Shown here: one piece after another, positions 1-7,965 of the stretch
How positions within the stretch are numbered: the stretch's first letter is position 1
How the letters are laid out: each line of letters starts with the position of its first letter
Assembly (NCBI GenBank): GCA_945900695.1
Contig: CAMDJU010000006.1
Location: 1-26,345, forward strand
Reading direction: 5' to 3'
DNA length: 26,345 nt
Origin: Bordetella parapertussis
GTDB taxonomy: Bacteria; Pseudomonadota; Gammaproteobacteria; Burkholderiales; Burkholderiaceae_C
Position numbers and translations under genes: made by a program
Notes under the pieces: generated by a model
Seen by the model: only the letters and a program-made list of their open reading frames with translations
What the model was told of the DNA's origin: nothing
Databases searched by the model: none

Positions 1-438
1 GGGGGATACCAAGGTCCAATTTTGTGGTTTCAAGGTCCATTGGGGCATCACATGGGTGCGCAAGCGGCGCATCAAATTGCGCACCAACGAGGCGAGCTCT
101 TCCAATTGAATGGGCTTGACCAAGTAAACATCCGCGCCGGCTTGAATGCCTTGAATGCGCTGGGCTCCTTCACCCCGTGCAGTGGTGATGATCACCCCTT
201 TGCCTTGGGTGTGGGCGTTGGTGCTCAACCATTTCAGCCCATCGCCATCGGACAAACCCAGGTCGAGGATCAGCACATCGAATTGGTGGGTTTTCAGCCA
301 CTGTGATGCAGCCATCAAACTGCCCACGCCATCGGCCGCAAACCCCTCCATGTTCAGGTAAGTGACCAAAGCTTCCAGCAAATCACCCTCATCTTCAATC
401 ACCAAAACACGACCGTTGTGGGTATTTTTTTTGTCCAT
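1..438 (-). CDS. OmpR/PhoB-family response regulator (C-terminus cut by window edge)
   Basis: This is the output half of a two-component system: a phospho-receiver domain followed by the beginning of a winged-helix DNA-binding domain. 146 codons are visible. The receiver carries the expected residues: acidic pair E15/D16 in VLVIEDE, phospho-acceptor D59 in LILDLGLSDGDG, T86 in IITTARG and K108 in YLVKP. After a short linker (RRLRTHVMPQ) the pattern W-x-L-x6-W-x-L, typical of the start of an OmpR-type effector domain, begins just before the sequence ends. The ATG at 436-438 lies 17 bases after the kinase stop, so the two are almost certainly co-transcribed and the kinase is the cognate partner. 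The DNA-binding helix lies outside the window, so target specificity cannot be judged. The most obvious candidate target is the divergent export operon starting at 2678, which is an inference from position only. Confidence 0.93.
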   Translation of the reverse strand, partial: MDKKNTHNGRVLVIEDEGDLLEALVTYLNMEGFAADGVGSLMAASQWLKTHQFDVLILDLGLSDGDGLKWLSTNAHTQGKGVIITTARGEGAQRIQGIQAGADVYLVKPIQLEELASLVRNLMRRLRTHVMPQWTLKPQNWTLVSP

Positions 439-455
439 GATGTTTGATCTTGGGG

Positions 456-2459
456 TTATTTCTCAGGCAGCCAAATGCAAAAAGTACTTCCCTGGCCCAG
501 CGCGCTTTCGAGTTCAAGTTGTCCTTGGTGCTGTTCCACAATGCGTCGCACAAAGGCCAGTCCCAAACCCAAACCAGCGATGGAGCTCTCGGCGCTGACA
601 CGCTGATAGTCTTCGAAGATCAATGGGTGGTCTTTGCTATCGATACCGCAGCCCTGATCGCGCACCGCAATGCCCACCCAATCCGGTTTTTTGCGCGTCT
701 CAATCACGACGGCCAGACCCGGTTCAGAGTATTTGCAGGCATTATCAATCAGATTGAGCATGGCCACTTCAAGCAATTTTTCATCGGCCCACACATCGCC
801 AATCGGCACTTGCAAGTTCAGAGAAATTGGATTTTTGTCGTGGTAAGAGGACTGGGCATCCACCAGTTCACGCAGCCAAGCAGCCAAGGGGATGTGTTGC
901 GGGGAAAAATTCCTCATGTCATGTTGCAAGCGGTCCCCATTGAGCCAAGTTTCAAACAGCGACAAAAGCCGCTGGGTGGCGCTGGCCATGGTGTCCAGCC
1001 GTTTTTCCAGGTTGAATGGCCCGGCCGAGTACTCCTTGCGAAGCAGGCTGATTTGGCTGTTGACAATGCCCAAGGGATTGCGAAATTCATGCGAAATCAA
1101 TGCGCCAAATCGCAAATACTTGTCCAAAAACTGAGTCTGCGCGACCAGCGCTTGTTGCAACTCTTGGGTGCGCTTTTGCACCTCGCCCTCCAGTTGCTCT
1201 TGGGCACTTTGTGACCGTTGGAGCAACTGTTGGTTGGCGTGCAAGGCTTCGCGCTGCGCTTGCTCTCGTTCTTGTCGCTCCAAATGGACGATGTCTGCCA
1301 ATGCGAACGCCAGCAACAGCATTTCAACCGCAGAAGACAGTTGCAAGCTGTAGGAAGTCCAAACATTGGTGGGTAAGAATTCAAACGCGCGCAAGGTGGC
1401 AATGATGGCCCCAAACCATAAAACTGCCCATGCCAGCAAGAAAAAACGCGCACCCTTGTGCCCAAGTTTGAGCACTCGGAAACCGGCAATTAAGACCATC
1501 AACGAAGCCGGCAGGGCCAGAAAATAAAGCATCTTCACCGCCCACAATGTGGGAAATCCCAACCAAGGCGCAAACACCACCATGGAGGCGTCAATCAAGA
1601 ACAACAAGGAAAAGATCAGCAACAGGGCCGAGCTCTTGGGTGTGTAGCGCCGCGCTTGCAAAAACTGCCTAGCAAACAGCATGGCAAATGCCCCGGACAA
1701 ACAGATGAAAAAGGTTTGTGCAATCGAATCAAACCTGGGCTGCTCCGGCCAAAAAAACATTTGGCCCATGCCATTGCCCGACAACATGCCCAAACCAAAC
1801 ACCGCAATGAACACGCTGTAGAGCAAGAAACGCAAATCCTTGAGCGATAAGCTCAAAAACAAGTTGTAGATCAGCAAGGCCAGCAAACCGCCAAAGTAGA
1901 GCGCTTGCAGCAAGGTGGTGTTTTGAACGTGGTGCCGAAAGGTTTGCTCTTGCCATATCGTGATGGGCACGGTGACGCTGTGGTGGCTGCTCACGCGCAA
2001 GTAGAAGTGTTGGGTTTGCGTGTCGATCTCGACGGGAAAAGCAAAAAAGCGATGCAAAAAAGGCCTGGATGCCAAGGGGCGCTCGCCACCGGTGCGCACC
2101 ACCGGTCGCTGTGGGGCATAAAAATCCACCTGGTTCAACAGGAAAAAAGGCACCTCCAGCACCCAATTCGCTGGTGCATCGGCAGCGCGTTGCAGTCCGA
2201 CCCGGATCCAATAGGCAGACTGCGTAAAGCCCATATTGATTTGACCTTGGTCAACGGGCCAGGGCTTGTACAGAGCGGCGTTTTCGGGACGGCTGGCTTG
2301 CTCAAAGCCCATGTCTCCCTGCTTGTCCTCGAGTATGGAAATATTTTGCAATGCAGACAAGGATGACATGTTGTTTGTCAATAAATCAGCTTGGGCAGCG
2401 CCAAATCCGACCAAACAGCCCAAACACAAGCCCAATCGCAACAAATAAAAAAGCATCAT
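456..2459 (-). CDS. 7TMR-DISM membrane sensor histidine kinase
   Basis: Inner-membrane sensor kinase of 667 aa. A signal peptide (MMLFYLLRLGLCLGCLVGFG, then AAQA) is followed by a periplasmic beta-rich domain of the 7TMR-DISM extracellular type 2 class (about residues 25-170), a seven-helix membrane region (about 185-385), a coiled coil, and the kinase core. H457 lies in the H-box ISHEFRNPLG. The N-box is NLIDNACKYS, the G1 box VRDQGCGID and the G2 box GLGLGLAFVRRI, so the kinase looks catalytically complete. DISM extracellular domains are thought to bind small ligands, often carbohydrates; the ligand here is unknown. I chose the ATG at 2457-2459 rather than 2508-2510. The upstream 17 codons are AT-rich, would put a poor extension before the signal peptide, and overlap a direct repeat that looks regulatory. 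Neither start has a strong ribosome site. The response regulator follows directly. Confidence 0.92.
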   Translation of the reverse strand: MMLFYLLRLGLCLGCLVGFGAAQADLLTNNMSSLSALQNISILEDKQGDMGFEQASRPENAALYKPWPVDQGQINMGFTQSAYWIRVGLQRAADAPANWVLEVPFFLLNQVDFYAPQRPVVRTGGERPLASRPFLHRFFAFPVEIDTQTQHFYLRVSSHHSVTVPITIWQEQTFRHHVQNTTLLQALYFGGLLALLIYNLFLSLSLKDLRFLLYSVFIAVFGLGMLSGNGMGQMFFWPEQPRFDSIAQTFFICLSGAFAMLFARQFLQARRYTPKSSALLLIFSLLFLIDASMVVFAPWLGFPTLWAVKMLYFLALPASLMVLIAGFRVLKLGHKGARFFLLAWAVLWFGAIIATLRAFEFLPTNVWTSYSLQLSSAVEMLLLAFALADIVHLERQEREQAQREALHANQQLLQRSQSAQEQLEGEVQKRTQELQQALVAQTQFLDKYLRFGALISHEFRNPLGIVNSQISLLRKEYSAGPFNLEKRLDTMASATQRLLSLFETWLNGDRLQHDMRNFSPQHIPLAAWLRELVDAQSSYHDKNPISLNLQVPIGDVWADEKLLEVAMLNLIDNACKYSEPGLAVVIETRKKPDWVGIAVRDQGCGIDSKDHPLIFEDYQRVSAESSIAGLGLGLAFVRRIVEQHQGQLELESALGQGSTFCIWLPEK

Positions 2460-2508
2460 TAAAAATAAATGGGCCGTATTTATATTAACAAAATTATTAA
2501 TTTGTAAC

Positions 2509-2539
2509 ATAAATGTCGGATTTGTTCGTATAAATGTCG
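2509..2539. promoter_or_regulatory. 10-bp direct repeat spaced 21 bp, candidate response-regulator site
   Basis: The sequence ATAAATGTCG occurs at 2509-2518 and again, identically, at 2530-2539. The start-to-start distance is 21 bases, about two turns of the helix, placing both copies on the same DNA face. OmpR/PhoB-family regulators usually bind head-to-tail repeats, and the neighbouring gene encodes such a regulator, so this is a plausible binding site for it. Binding itself is inference. A third, weaker TGTTCG lies between the copies at 2523-2528. Confidence 0.45.
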
Positions 2540-2666
2540 AAATTCAAATGTTGGTGATTTATACCTTCAAAACTAACATCTCTAAATCAAGGTCGGTCCC
2601 TGCGTGAAGCGGACGGCAAACGCCCCATAAATTGGAAGGCGTGGGTGAATTTTTTCATGAATTTTC

Positions 2667-2671
2667 AAGGA
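2667..2671 (+). promoter_or_regulatory. Ribosome binding site of the sapC-like gene
   Basis: AAGGA with six bases to the ATG at 2678. It fixes the start of the first operon gene. A second ATG at 2671 is out of frame and meets a stop after four codons. Confidence 0.7.
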
Positions 2672-2677
2672 TGAAAT

Positions 2678-3451
2678 ATGTTTGAGCAAGTCGTGCCTGT
2701 CAACAAAGATCGCCATGCGGGCAAAAAAATACGCACCAGCAGTGATTTCCGGTTCGCCTCGAAGTTCCATGTGGCGTACGTCACCGTGCACGAATTCGCA
2801 CGCGCTGCGGCGATTTATCCCCTGGTCTTTTTAGAAGACAAGGCAAATGATGATTTTCGACCTGTCGCGTTGATGGGCTTGGATGCGGGAGAGAACCTGT
2901 TTGTCAGCAGCGAGGGGAAGTGGGCGGGTTCTTACATACCGGCCATCATCCGTCGTTACCCATTTGCGTTGACCAAGGCCGCTGAGGCCGACCGTTACAT
3001 CGTGTGTGTTGACGAAGCCAGTGACTTGCTCAGCGACACCGAAGGCGCACCCATGTTCGATGAGCAGGGCAATCCCACACAGGTGATTGAAAACGTCAAA
3101 CGTTACCTGGGTGAACTCCAGCAAATGGACACCATGACCCATGAGTTCAGCAAATTTTTGATCCAAAACAACTTGCTCACGCCCTTGAACATGCGTGTCA
3201 ACGCCGCCAATCAAATTCGCAACATCACAGGGTGCTACGTCATCAACGAAGAGCGCTTGAACAATTTCACCGATGCCAAATTCGCTGAAATTAGACAAAA
3301 AGGGTATTTGCCAGCGATCTATGCGCATTTGATTTCGCTGTCGCAAATTGAGCGTTTGGCCAGCATGAAAGAACCTGTGCCAACGGTCGGTGCGGAGGAT
3401 GCCCTTGCCAACCCGAGTGCGCGGCGCAAGGCCAAAGAGGTCCTTCAATAA
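2678..3451 (+). CDS. SapC-family protein
   Basis: A 257-aa protein with the look of the SapC family (Pfam PF07277), named after the gene heading the sapCDEF S-layer export locus of Campylobacter fetus. Family-like features are the N-terminal segment around FRFASKFHVAYVTVHEF, the block AAIYPLVFLED followed by RPVALMGLDAGENLFV, and WAGSYIPAIIRRYPFAL. No signal peptide or membrane helix is visible, so it is probably cytosolic. The biochemical role of SapC proteins is not established. It has a good ribosome site (AAGGA) and is the first gene of the export operon, 88 bases before the TolC-like gene. Its presence beside TolC/adaptor genes and a giant surface-type protein matches the C. fetus arrangement in spirit, although that locus uses an ABC transporter that is absent here. 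Family call fairly sure, function unknown. Confidence 0.86.
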   Translation: MFEQVVPVNKDRHAGKKIRTSSDFRFASKFHVAYVTVHEFARAAAIYPLVFLEDKANDDFRPVALMGLDAGENLFVSSEGKWAGSYIPAIIRRYPFALTKAAEADRYIVCVDEASDLLSDTEGAPMFDEQGNPTQVIENVKRYLGELQQMDTMTHEFSKFLIQNNLLTPLNMRVNAANQIRNITGCYVINEERLNNFTDAKFAEIRQKGYLPAIYAHLISLSQIERLASMKEPVPTVGAEDALANPSARRKAKEVLQ

Positions 3452-3539
3452 GTGTCGCCCTTCACCCCGCGGGCACCGGGTAACGCGTGCACAAGGGGCT
3501 GGAGATGCGACCAAAGGCTACATTTTTAGAGGTATGGGC
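3452..3539. other. Spacer between sapC-like and tolC-like genes
   Basis: 88 non-coding bases. A GC-rich patch (CCCGCGGG and neighbouring CACCGGGT, about 3466-3481) could form only a short, imperfect stem without a following T-run, so I do not call a terminator. A weak internal promoter cannot be excluded. The open frame of the next gene extends back into sapC, but that extension is not credible as coding. Confidence 0.5.
3528..3532 (+). promoter_or_regulatory. Ribosome binding site deciding the tolC-like start
   Basis: AGAGG lies seven bases before the ATG at 3540 but only one base before the in-frame ATG at 3534. The spacing therefore favours 3540, and the peptide from there begins with a clean signal sequence. 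Confidence 0.6.
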
Positions 3540-5117
3540 ATGGACAAGGCAGGGTGCCAGCGGCGGTGGTTGACACTTGGTGTGTCAATGGTTTTGTGGG
3601 CGGCTGGGTTCCATGTGCAGGCCCAGACTTTTATCGAAGTTGTCGGTGCCGCGGCGCAGGCCAAATCCTGGGGCCTGAAAGATTTGATTCTTCAAGTGCG
3701 CACAGCCAACAAAGACATTCGCAACAAACAAATCGAAAGAGACGTCTCTGCCACGGGCATTGACCGGGCTGTTGCAGCATTTATGCCGATGGCCACGCTG
3801 TCGGCCACCAACGGCGTCAATCGGCAGCCCAGCACCTACGAAGAAAAGTTGTCACGCTCCACCGAGGCAGAAAAGCTGACCAACTCCATGAGCAGTTTAT
3901 ACATGCGAGATGGCCAAGACTATGCTGCAGGGGTGAGCCAACTGCTGCCCAGTGGTGCCAAGGTGGAGGCCAAGACGACCTTGTCGCAGTTCATCACCAA
4001 CATCAACCAAAACGATGCCAGCCGCCCCTTTGGGGCCAGAGACAACCGCGCAAATTGGGGCTTGACCTTGACCCAACCCTTGGCCAAGGACGGTGGTGTT
4101 GCCGTCACCCTGGCGCGTGCACAGGTGGCCGATTTGGACCTGGATGTGGCCAAGCACACCTTGCGCGAAACAGAGTCGAGCATTGTTGCTGAGGCCGCTT
4201 TGGGCTACTACGAATTGGTCATGGCCCAACACCGGGTGAATGCGGCCTCGGAAAAAATCCAAACTGCACAGCGCTTGCTGAGTGAAGCCCGAGCCTTGTC
4301 GCGTCAAGGGCGACTGGCCGACATCGATGTGGTGGAGGTGGAGAACTCGCTGTCAAGGTTTCGCGCCGGTTTGAGTGAGGCCAAACAAGGCGAGCGCGAA
4401 CGCCTCAACCGCCTCAACACCCTGATCATGGCCGTCACTGGCAACGATGTGGCCGTGTGGAAGGCTGCCGAGGATTTGCCCACAGTGCCCCGATCAGCTC
4501 AAGCCCACCCCTTGGAAGCGGCTTTGCGCACTGCGTTGGAGTCACGGCACGATTATTTGATGCAAAAAAAGATGCTCGAACGCGAAGGTGTGCAGTTGGT
4601 TTATGCCAAAAACCAAGCCTTGCCGCGCATTGATTTGGTTGCCAGCTATGGTCAAAATGGCTTGGCCTATGCTGCTGGCACGGCATTCGGTTCGGAGGTG
4701 ATGCGTGACTACGCCACTTGGAGCTTGGGATTGCAGCTGCAAGTGCCCCTGGGGGGTAACTTGCAAGGGCGTGCAGATGTGGCCGCTGCCAATTTGCGCC
4801 GTGAAAACGCTTTGATCGCCATCAAGGCGCTGGAGGTGCAAATCACCAACGACATCGATACCGGTGTGCACATGCGCAACAGCGCCATGGAGCGTTGGAT
4901 CCATTGGCAAGAGGTCGCTGTGCGAGAGCAACTGCAACTCGATGTCGAGCGCAAAAAATTCAATGCCGGGCGCAGTGAAATTCGTGAAGTATTGATGCGC
5001 GAAGAAAAAACCATCAATTCGCGTTTGATGGTGATCGAGCAGCAATTGGCCCACGCCAAAGCACAGGTCATTTTGGAGTCGGCACAAGGCATCTTGCTGC
5101 AGCGCTGGCCTTCTTGA
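3540..5117 (+). CDS. TolC-like outer-membrane efflux/secretion channel
   Basis: A 525-aa outer-membrane channel protein of the TolC/OEP family, which trimerises into a beta-barrel plus a long alpha-helical tunnel spanning the periplasm. A signal peptide (residues 1-28, hydrophobic core around LTLGVSMVLWAAGF, cleavage after VQA) is followed by the internal duplication typical of the family: long helical segments (for example residues 190-300 and 430-525) separated by strand-rich parts such as WGLTLTQPLAKDG and WSLGLQLQVPLGG, which match the paired barrel-strand positions of OEP repeats. Length is slightly above the usual 450-500 aa. The adaptor gene follows after 17 bases. In this operon it is the obvious exit pore for the giant protein, since no other substrate is encoded nearby. 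Family assignment is secure; substrate is inferred from context. Confidence 0.91.
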   Translation: MDKAGCQRRWLTLGVSMVLWAAGFHVQAQTFIEVVGAAAQAKSWGLKDLILQVRTANKDIRNKQIERDVSATGIDRAVAAFMPMATLSATNGVNRQPSTYEEKLSRSTEAEKLTNSMSSLYMRDGQDYAAGVSQLLPSGAKVEAKTTLSQFITNINQNDASRPFGARDNRANWGLTLTQPLAKDGGVAVTLARAQVADLDLDVAKHTLRETESSIVAEAALGYYELVMAQHRVNAASEKIQTAQRLLSEARALSRQGRLADIDVVEVENSLSRFRAGLSEAKQGERERLNRLNTLIMAVTGNDVAVWKAAEDLPTVPRSAQAHPLEAALRTALESRHDYLMQKKMLEREGVQLVYAKNQALPRIDLVASYGQNGLAYAAGTAFGSEVMRDYATWSLGLQLQVPLGGNLQGRADVAAANLRRENALIAIKALEVQITNDIDTGVHMRNSAMERWIHWQEVAVREQLQLDVERKKFNAGRSEIREVLMREEKTINSRLMVIEQQLAHAKAQVILESAQGILLQRWPS

Positions 5118-5134
5118 ATGCGGATGTTGTTGAA

Positions 5135-6049
5135 ATGACGGCTTATCCACTGCAGCCCATCGCGCCTTGGTTGATGCTGTGTTGGTGCGCGGCCAGCGCC
5201 AGTGCTTCATGGGCGCAAACTGCAGCGCCCACACAGGGCAAAGCAGCCACAACCCAGGCCACCCCCGCCCTGAGCGCCCCATCGCTCAACACGGCACCGC
5301 CTGCCACCTCCAGCCCGAGTGCGCCCGGGGTGACGCAAGCCCTGAGAGATGTCAAGCTCAGCATGACCGTGGCTGGGCGCATCGATGGCATGTTGGTGCG
5401 CGAGGGCAGCCGGGTCAGCAAAGGGCAGGTGCTGATGTACCTGGACAAAACCCTGGAGGACTTGGAGGTGCAACGGCGGCGCTTGCAACTGCAAGACCAG
5501 GCCAAACTGGAAGAATTGCGCCAAAAAGAAAAAACCCTGGCCACCCAAGTGGCTGCGCTGGCGCCTTTGCTGCTCAGCGGAGGCATCTCGCGCAAACAGG
5601 CCGAAGACGAAGAAATAGCCCTGGGCAGCGTGAGTGCCGAGCGCAAAGCGCTCGAGGCCGGCAAAGAAAGGGAGCGCATTGAACTGTTGCTGGCCCAAGA
5701 GGCATTCGAGCGACGCCATTTGCGCGCCCCTTACGACGGTGTGGTCACCAAAGTGGCCTTGCGGGTGGGCGAAAGCATTGGTGCCCATGAACCCTTGATC
5801 ACTTTGGTCGATACCAGTCGGGTTCGTTTCATGGGCACGGTGGCCGCGCGCACAGGCACCAAGCTCCAGGTGGGAGCCATGGTCAACATTGAGTTGAGCA
5901 TGGACGGACAAGTCAAGCGCAGAGCGGCCAAGGTGGTGTTTGTCTCGCCGGTGGCTGATCCTTCCAGCGGCTTGTTGGAGGTGATTGCAGAGTTTGAAAA
6001 CTTCGATGGATCTGTGCGGCCAGGCATCAGCGGCCGCCTGCTGTTGTGA
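5135..6049 (+). CDS. Periplasmic adaptor (HlyD/membrane fusion protein family)
   Basis: A 304-aa adaptor that would bridge an inner-membrane component and the TolC-like channel. A signal peptide (about residues 1-28, ending SASWAQ) is followed by a Pro/Ala/Thr-rich segment to residue 66. Two half-barrel (lipoyl-like) pieces, residues 78-105 (GRIDGMLVREGSRVSKGQV) and 196-226 (LRAPYDGVVTKVALRVGES), flank a coiled-coil hairpin, residues 106-195, with the tip near LLLSGGISRKQ. A beta-barrel and membrane-proximal part follow. Without a transmembrane anchor it is closer to the soluble periplasmic adaptors of efflux systems than to classical HlyD. I start it at ATG 5135; a TTG at 5114 overlapping the previous stop is possible but has no ribosome site. 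It sits between the channel gene and a second adaptor gene 11 bases downstream. Confidence 0.88.
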   Translation: MTAYPLQPIAPWLMLCWCAASASASWAQTAAPTQGKAATTQATPALSAPSLNTAPPATSSPSAPGVTQALRDVKLSMTVAGRIDGMLVREGSRVSKGQVLMYLDKTLEDLEVQRRRLQLQDQAKLEELRQKEKTLATQVAALAPLLLSGGISRKQAEDEEIALGSVSAERKALEAGKERERIELLLAQEAFERRHLRAPYDGVVTKVALRVGESIGAHEPLITLVDTSRVRFMGTVAARTGTKLQVGAMVNIELSMDGQVKRRAAKVVFVSPVADPSSGLLEVIAEFENFDGSVRPGISGRLLL

Positions 6050-6060
6050 GGCACTAGCGC

Positions 6061-7965
6061 ATGAACGCCACCTCTCAAAAAGCCCATCAAGCCCATGCCG
6101 CTGCCGCAGCGCATCCAAACCCGGTCAGCCAATGGGCGCGCTTGGCTGCGCTGCAAGCCCCTGCGCAAACATTTTGGGCGCAGTACATCCAGGCTATCGG
6201 GCAAGGCTTGCAAGCCCGGCGGGTATTGCTATTGGTGTCGGGCATAGGACAACCTTGGAAAGCCTTGGCCCAGTGGCCCAGTGATGCAAACGAGCTTTTG
6301 GGCGATGCGGACCATGTCTTGCAATGGTTGGGACAGGCCGCGCGGCCTGACCTCAGTGTGGAAACTTTGGCCCATGGCGGACAAGCCCTGGTCATGCGCT
6401 TTCAAGCCTCGCCCATGGGCGCACAGCAAGTGGCCGCGGTGGTGGCTTTGGAAGCGGGCGCATTCATCGACGATGCGCAAGGATTGCTGGCCTGGGCCCA
6501 AGAGGTTGTGAAGGTCCCTGTTGCCTATGCCCAGCGCCAGCCCGACGCCGCTGCGACCCAAACCACCCAGCCCACCTCGGCGTCCACGGACTTGGTGGGC
6601 GAGCCCCATGCGCAGCGCTTGTATGAAATTTTGCGCTTGAACATCGAGCTGAACCGACAAAAAAAGTTCATGCAAATGGCCTTTGAGTTGTGCAATGCCC
6701 TGGCGGTTCGGTTTCAAGCCGACCGCGTTTCCTTGGGGTGGATGGTGGCCCCGTATGTGCGTTTGACCGCCATCAGCCATGTGGAGAAATTTGACCCGCA
6801 TTCCACACTCAGCCGCGCCCTGGAAAGTGCCATGGAAGAGGCCGCCGATCAAGCCCAGCCGGTGCGCTATCCATTGCCCGCAGATGCGCGCCTGGTCAGC
6901 CGCGCCCACGAGTCCTACGCCTTGATGCAGGGGGTGGCTGCTGTGGTCTGTGTCCCCCTGCGCGACGATCAGGGGGTGCAAGGCGTTCTGTGTCTGGAGA
7001 AGCGCCAAGGCACCTGGGACGATGACGCGCTGTGGGAGTTGAGCTTGGTGGCCGACATGGTGGTGCGTCCCATGGCCGATTTGAAGATCCGTGACCGCTG
7101 GTGGGGTGCGCGCATGTTGGGGGCCGTGAAAAGCGCCTACCAAAACAGCCTCAGCCCCAAGCACAGTGCTTGGAAGTTGGCGGGCTTGAGCGCCGTTGTG
7201 CTGTTGCTGGTGCTGTGCTTGTGGCCATGGGCATATCGCGTCGATGCCACCCTGACTTTGCGCAGCAAAGACTTGTTGTTCATGCCGGCGCCATTTGATG
7301 GCTACCTGCGCCAAGTCCATGTGGAAATTGGCGACAAAGTGGAAGCCGGGCAGGTCTTGGTGCAACTTGACACCCGTGATTTGGCGCTCGAAGAGTCCAT
7401 GGCTGATGCGGATGTGTTGCGCTACAGCCGCGAGGCCGAAAAAGCACAGGCGACGCGCCAATTGGCTGAAATGCAGATTAACTTGGCACGCCAAGAGCAG
7501 TCGGCTTCGCGCCTGGCGCTGGTGCGTCACCAATTGCAGCATGCCAAAGTGACCGCCCCGCATGCCGGTGTGGTGGTCGAGGGTGAGCTGAAAAAAAACC
7601 TGGGTGCGCCTTTGCGCAAAGGTGACTTGTTGTTGAAATTGGCCCAAACCGATGACGCGTATTTGGAGTTGGAAATCGATCAAGTCGATGTGCATGAGGT
7701 AAAAGTGGGATCCACCGGTGAATTCGCTTTGGTCGGACGACCCGACCAGCGGTTCGCGATTTTTCTCGAGCGGATTGACCCTGCATCCATCTTGCGCGAA
7801 GGCCGCAATATCTACCTCGCCAGAGCCAGGGTGCAAGGCGACATCCCCATTTGGTGGCGGCCTGGCATGGGGGGCTCGGCCCGCATCGATGCCGGGGACC
7901 GCCCCTTGATTTGGGTTTTGACCCACCGCACCATTCGTTTCTTGCGGGAGTTTTTCTGGATATGA
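6061..7965 (+). CDS. GAF-domain / HlyD-like membrane-anchored adaptor
   Basis: A 634-aa fusion of a cytosolic sensor-like domain and a periplasmic adaptor. Residues 1-175 are of unclear type. Residues about 198-342 look like a GAF domain (core AVRFQADRVSLGWM, later GVAAVVCVPLRDDQGVQGVL). A single transmembrane helix (371-391, WKLAGLSAVVLLLVLCLWPW) is followed by barrel-sandwich halves at 404-437 (MPAPFDGYLRQVHVEIGDKV) and 496-527 (KVTAPHAGVVVEG), separated by a short helical hairpin, and a beta-domain to the end. GAF domains bind small ligands or mediate dimerisation; here it would sit in the cytosol and could gate or couple the adaptor. The start has GAGG nine bases upstream. The stop overlaps the next start (ATGA at 7962-7965), pointing to coupled translation and probable complex formation with the M50 fusion. 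Confidence 0.85.
   Translation: MNATSQKAHQAHAAAAAHPNPVSQWARLAALQAPAQTFWAQYIQAIGQGLQARRVLLLVSGIGQPWKALAQWPSDANELLGDADHVLQWLGQAARPDLSVETLAHGGQALVMRFQASPMGAQQVAAVVALEAGAFIDDAQGLLAWAQEVVKVPVAYAQRQPDAAATQTTQPTSASTDLVGEPHAQRLYEILRLNIELNRQKKFMQMAFELCNALAVRFQADRVSLGWMVAPYVRLTAISHVEKFDPHSTLSRALESAMEEAADQAQPVRYPLPADARLVSRAHESYALMQGVAAVVCVPLRDDQGVQGVLCLEKRQGTWDDDALWELSLVADMVVRPMADLKIRDRWWGARMLGAVKSAYQNSLSPKHSAWKLAGLSAVVLLLVLCLWPWAYRVDATLTLRSKDLLFMPAPFDGYLRQVHVEIGDKVEAGQVLVQLDTRDLALEESMADADVLRYSREAEKAQATRQLAEMQINLARQEQSASRLALVRHQLQHAKVTAPHAGVVVEGELKKNLGAPLRKGDLLLKLAQTDDAYLELEIDQVDVHEVKVGSTGEFALVGRPDQRFAIFLERIDPASILREGRNIYLARARVQGDIPIWWRPGMGGSARIDAGDRPLIWVLTHRTIRFLREFFWI

Larger units (their letters stand above)
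2460..2677. promoter_or_regulatory. Divergent intergenic region between kinase and export operon
   Basis: About 218 bases separate two divergent genes. The kinase-proximal part (2460-2580) is strikingly AT-rich compared with everything else in the window, as expected for a promoter region. It contains a 10-bp direct repeat (separate entry) and TATA-like hexamers on both strands (for example around 2560-2565), but no convincing paired -35/-10 box. Just upstream of the sapC-like start are two short inverted elements with TGAA/TTCA arms, 2646-2657 and 2658-2667, which may be an operator or chance in a T-rich stretch. I see no gene here. Confidence 0.6.

Noticed and set aside
2460..2510. Earlier ATG (2508-2510) for the histidine kinase
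   Set aside because: It adds 17 residues before a clean signal peptide, lies in AT-rich promoter-like DNA, and overlaps the direct repeat. It remains possible because neither start has a strong ribosome site.
3452..3490. Rho-independent terminator after the sapC-like gene
   Set aside because: Only short imperfect GC-rich stem and no T-run; the operon probably reads through.
3390..3539. Upstream-extended start of the TolC-like gene overlapping sapC
   Set aside because: The extension is Arg/Pro-rich, would bury the signal peptide, and a ribosome site fits the ATG at 3540.
5565..5600. LLSGGISRKQ in the adaptor, resembling the ABC-transporter signature LSGGQ
   Set aside because: It sits at the tip of a coiled-coil hairpin in a secreted adaptor with no Walker motifs; it is the usual hairpin-tip sequence of this family.
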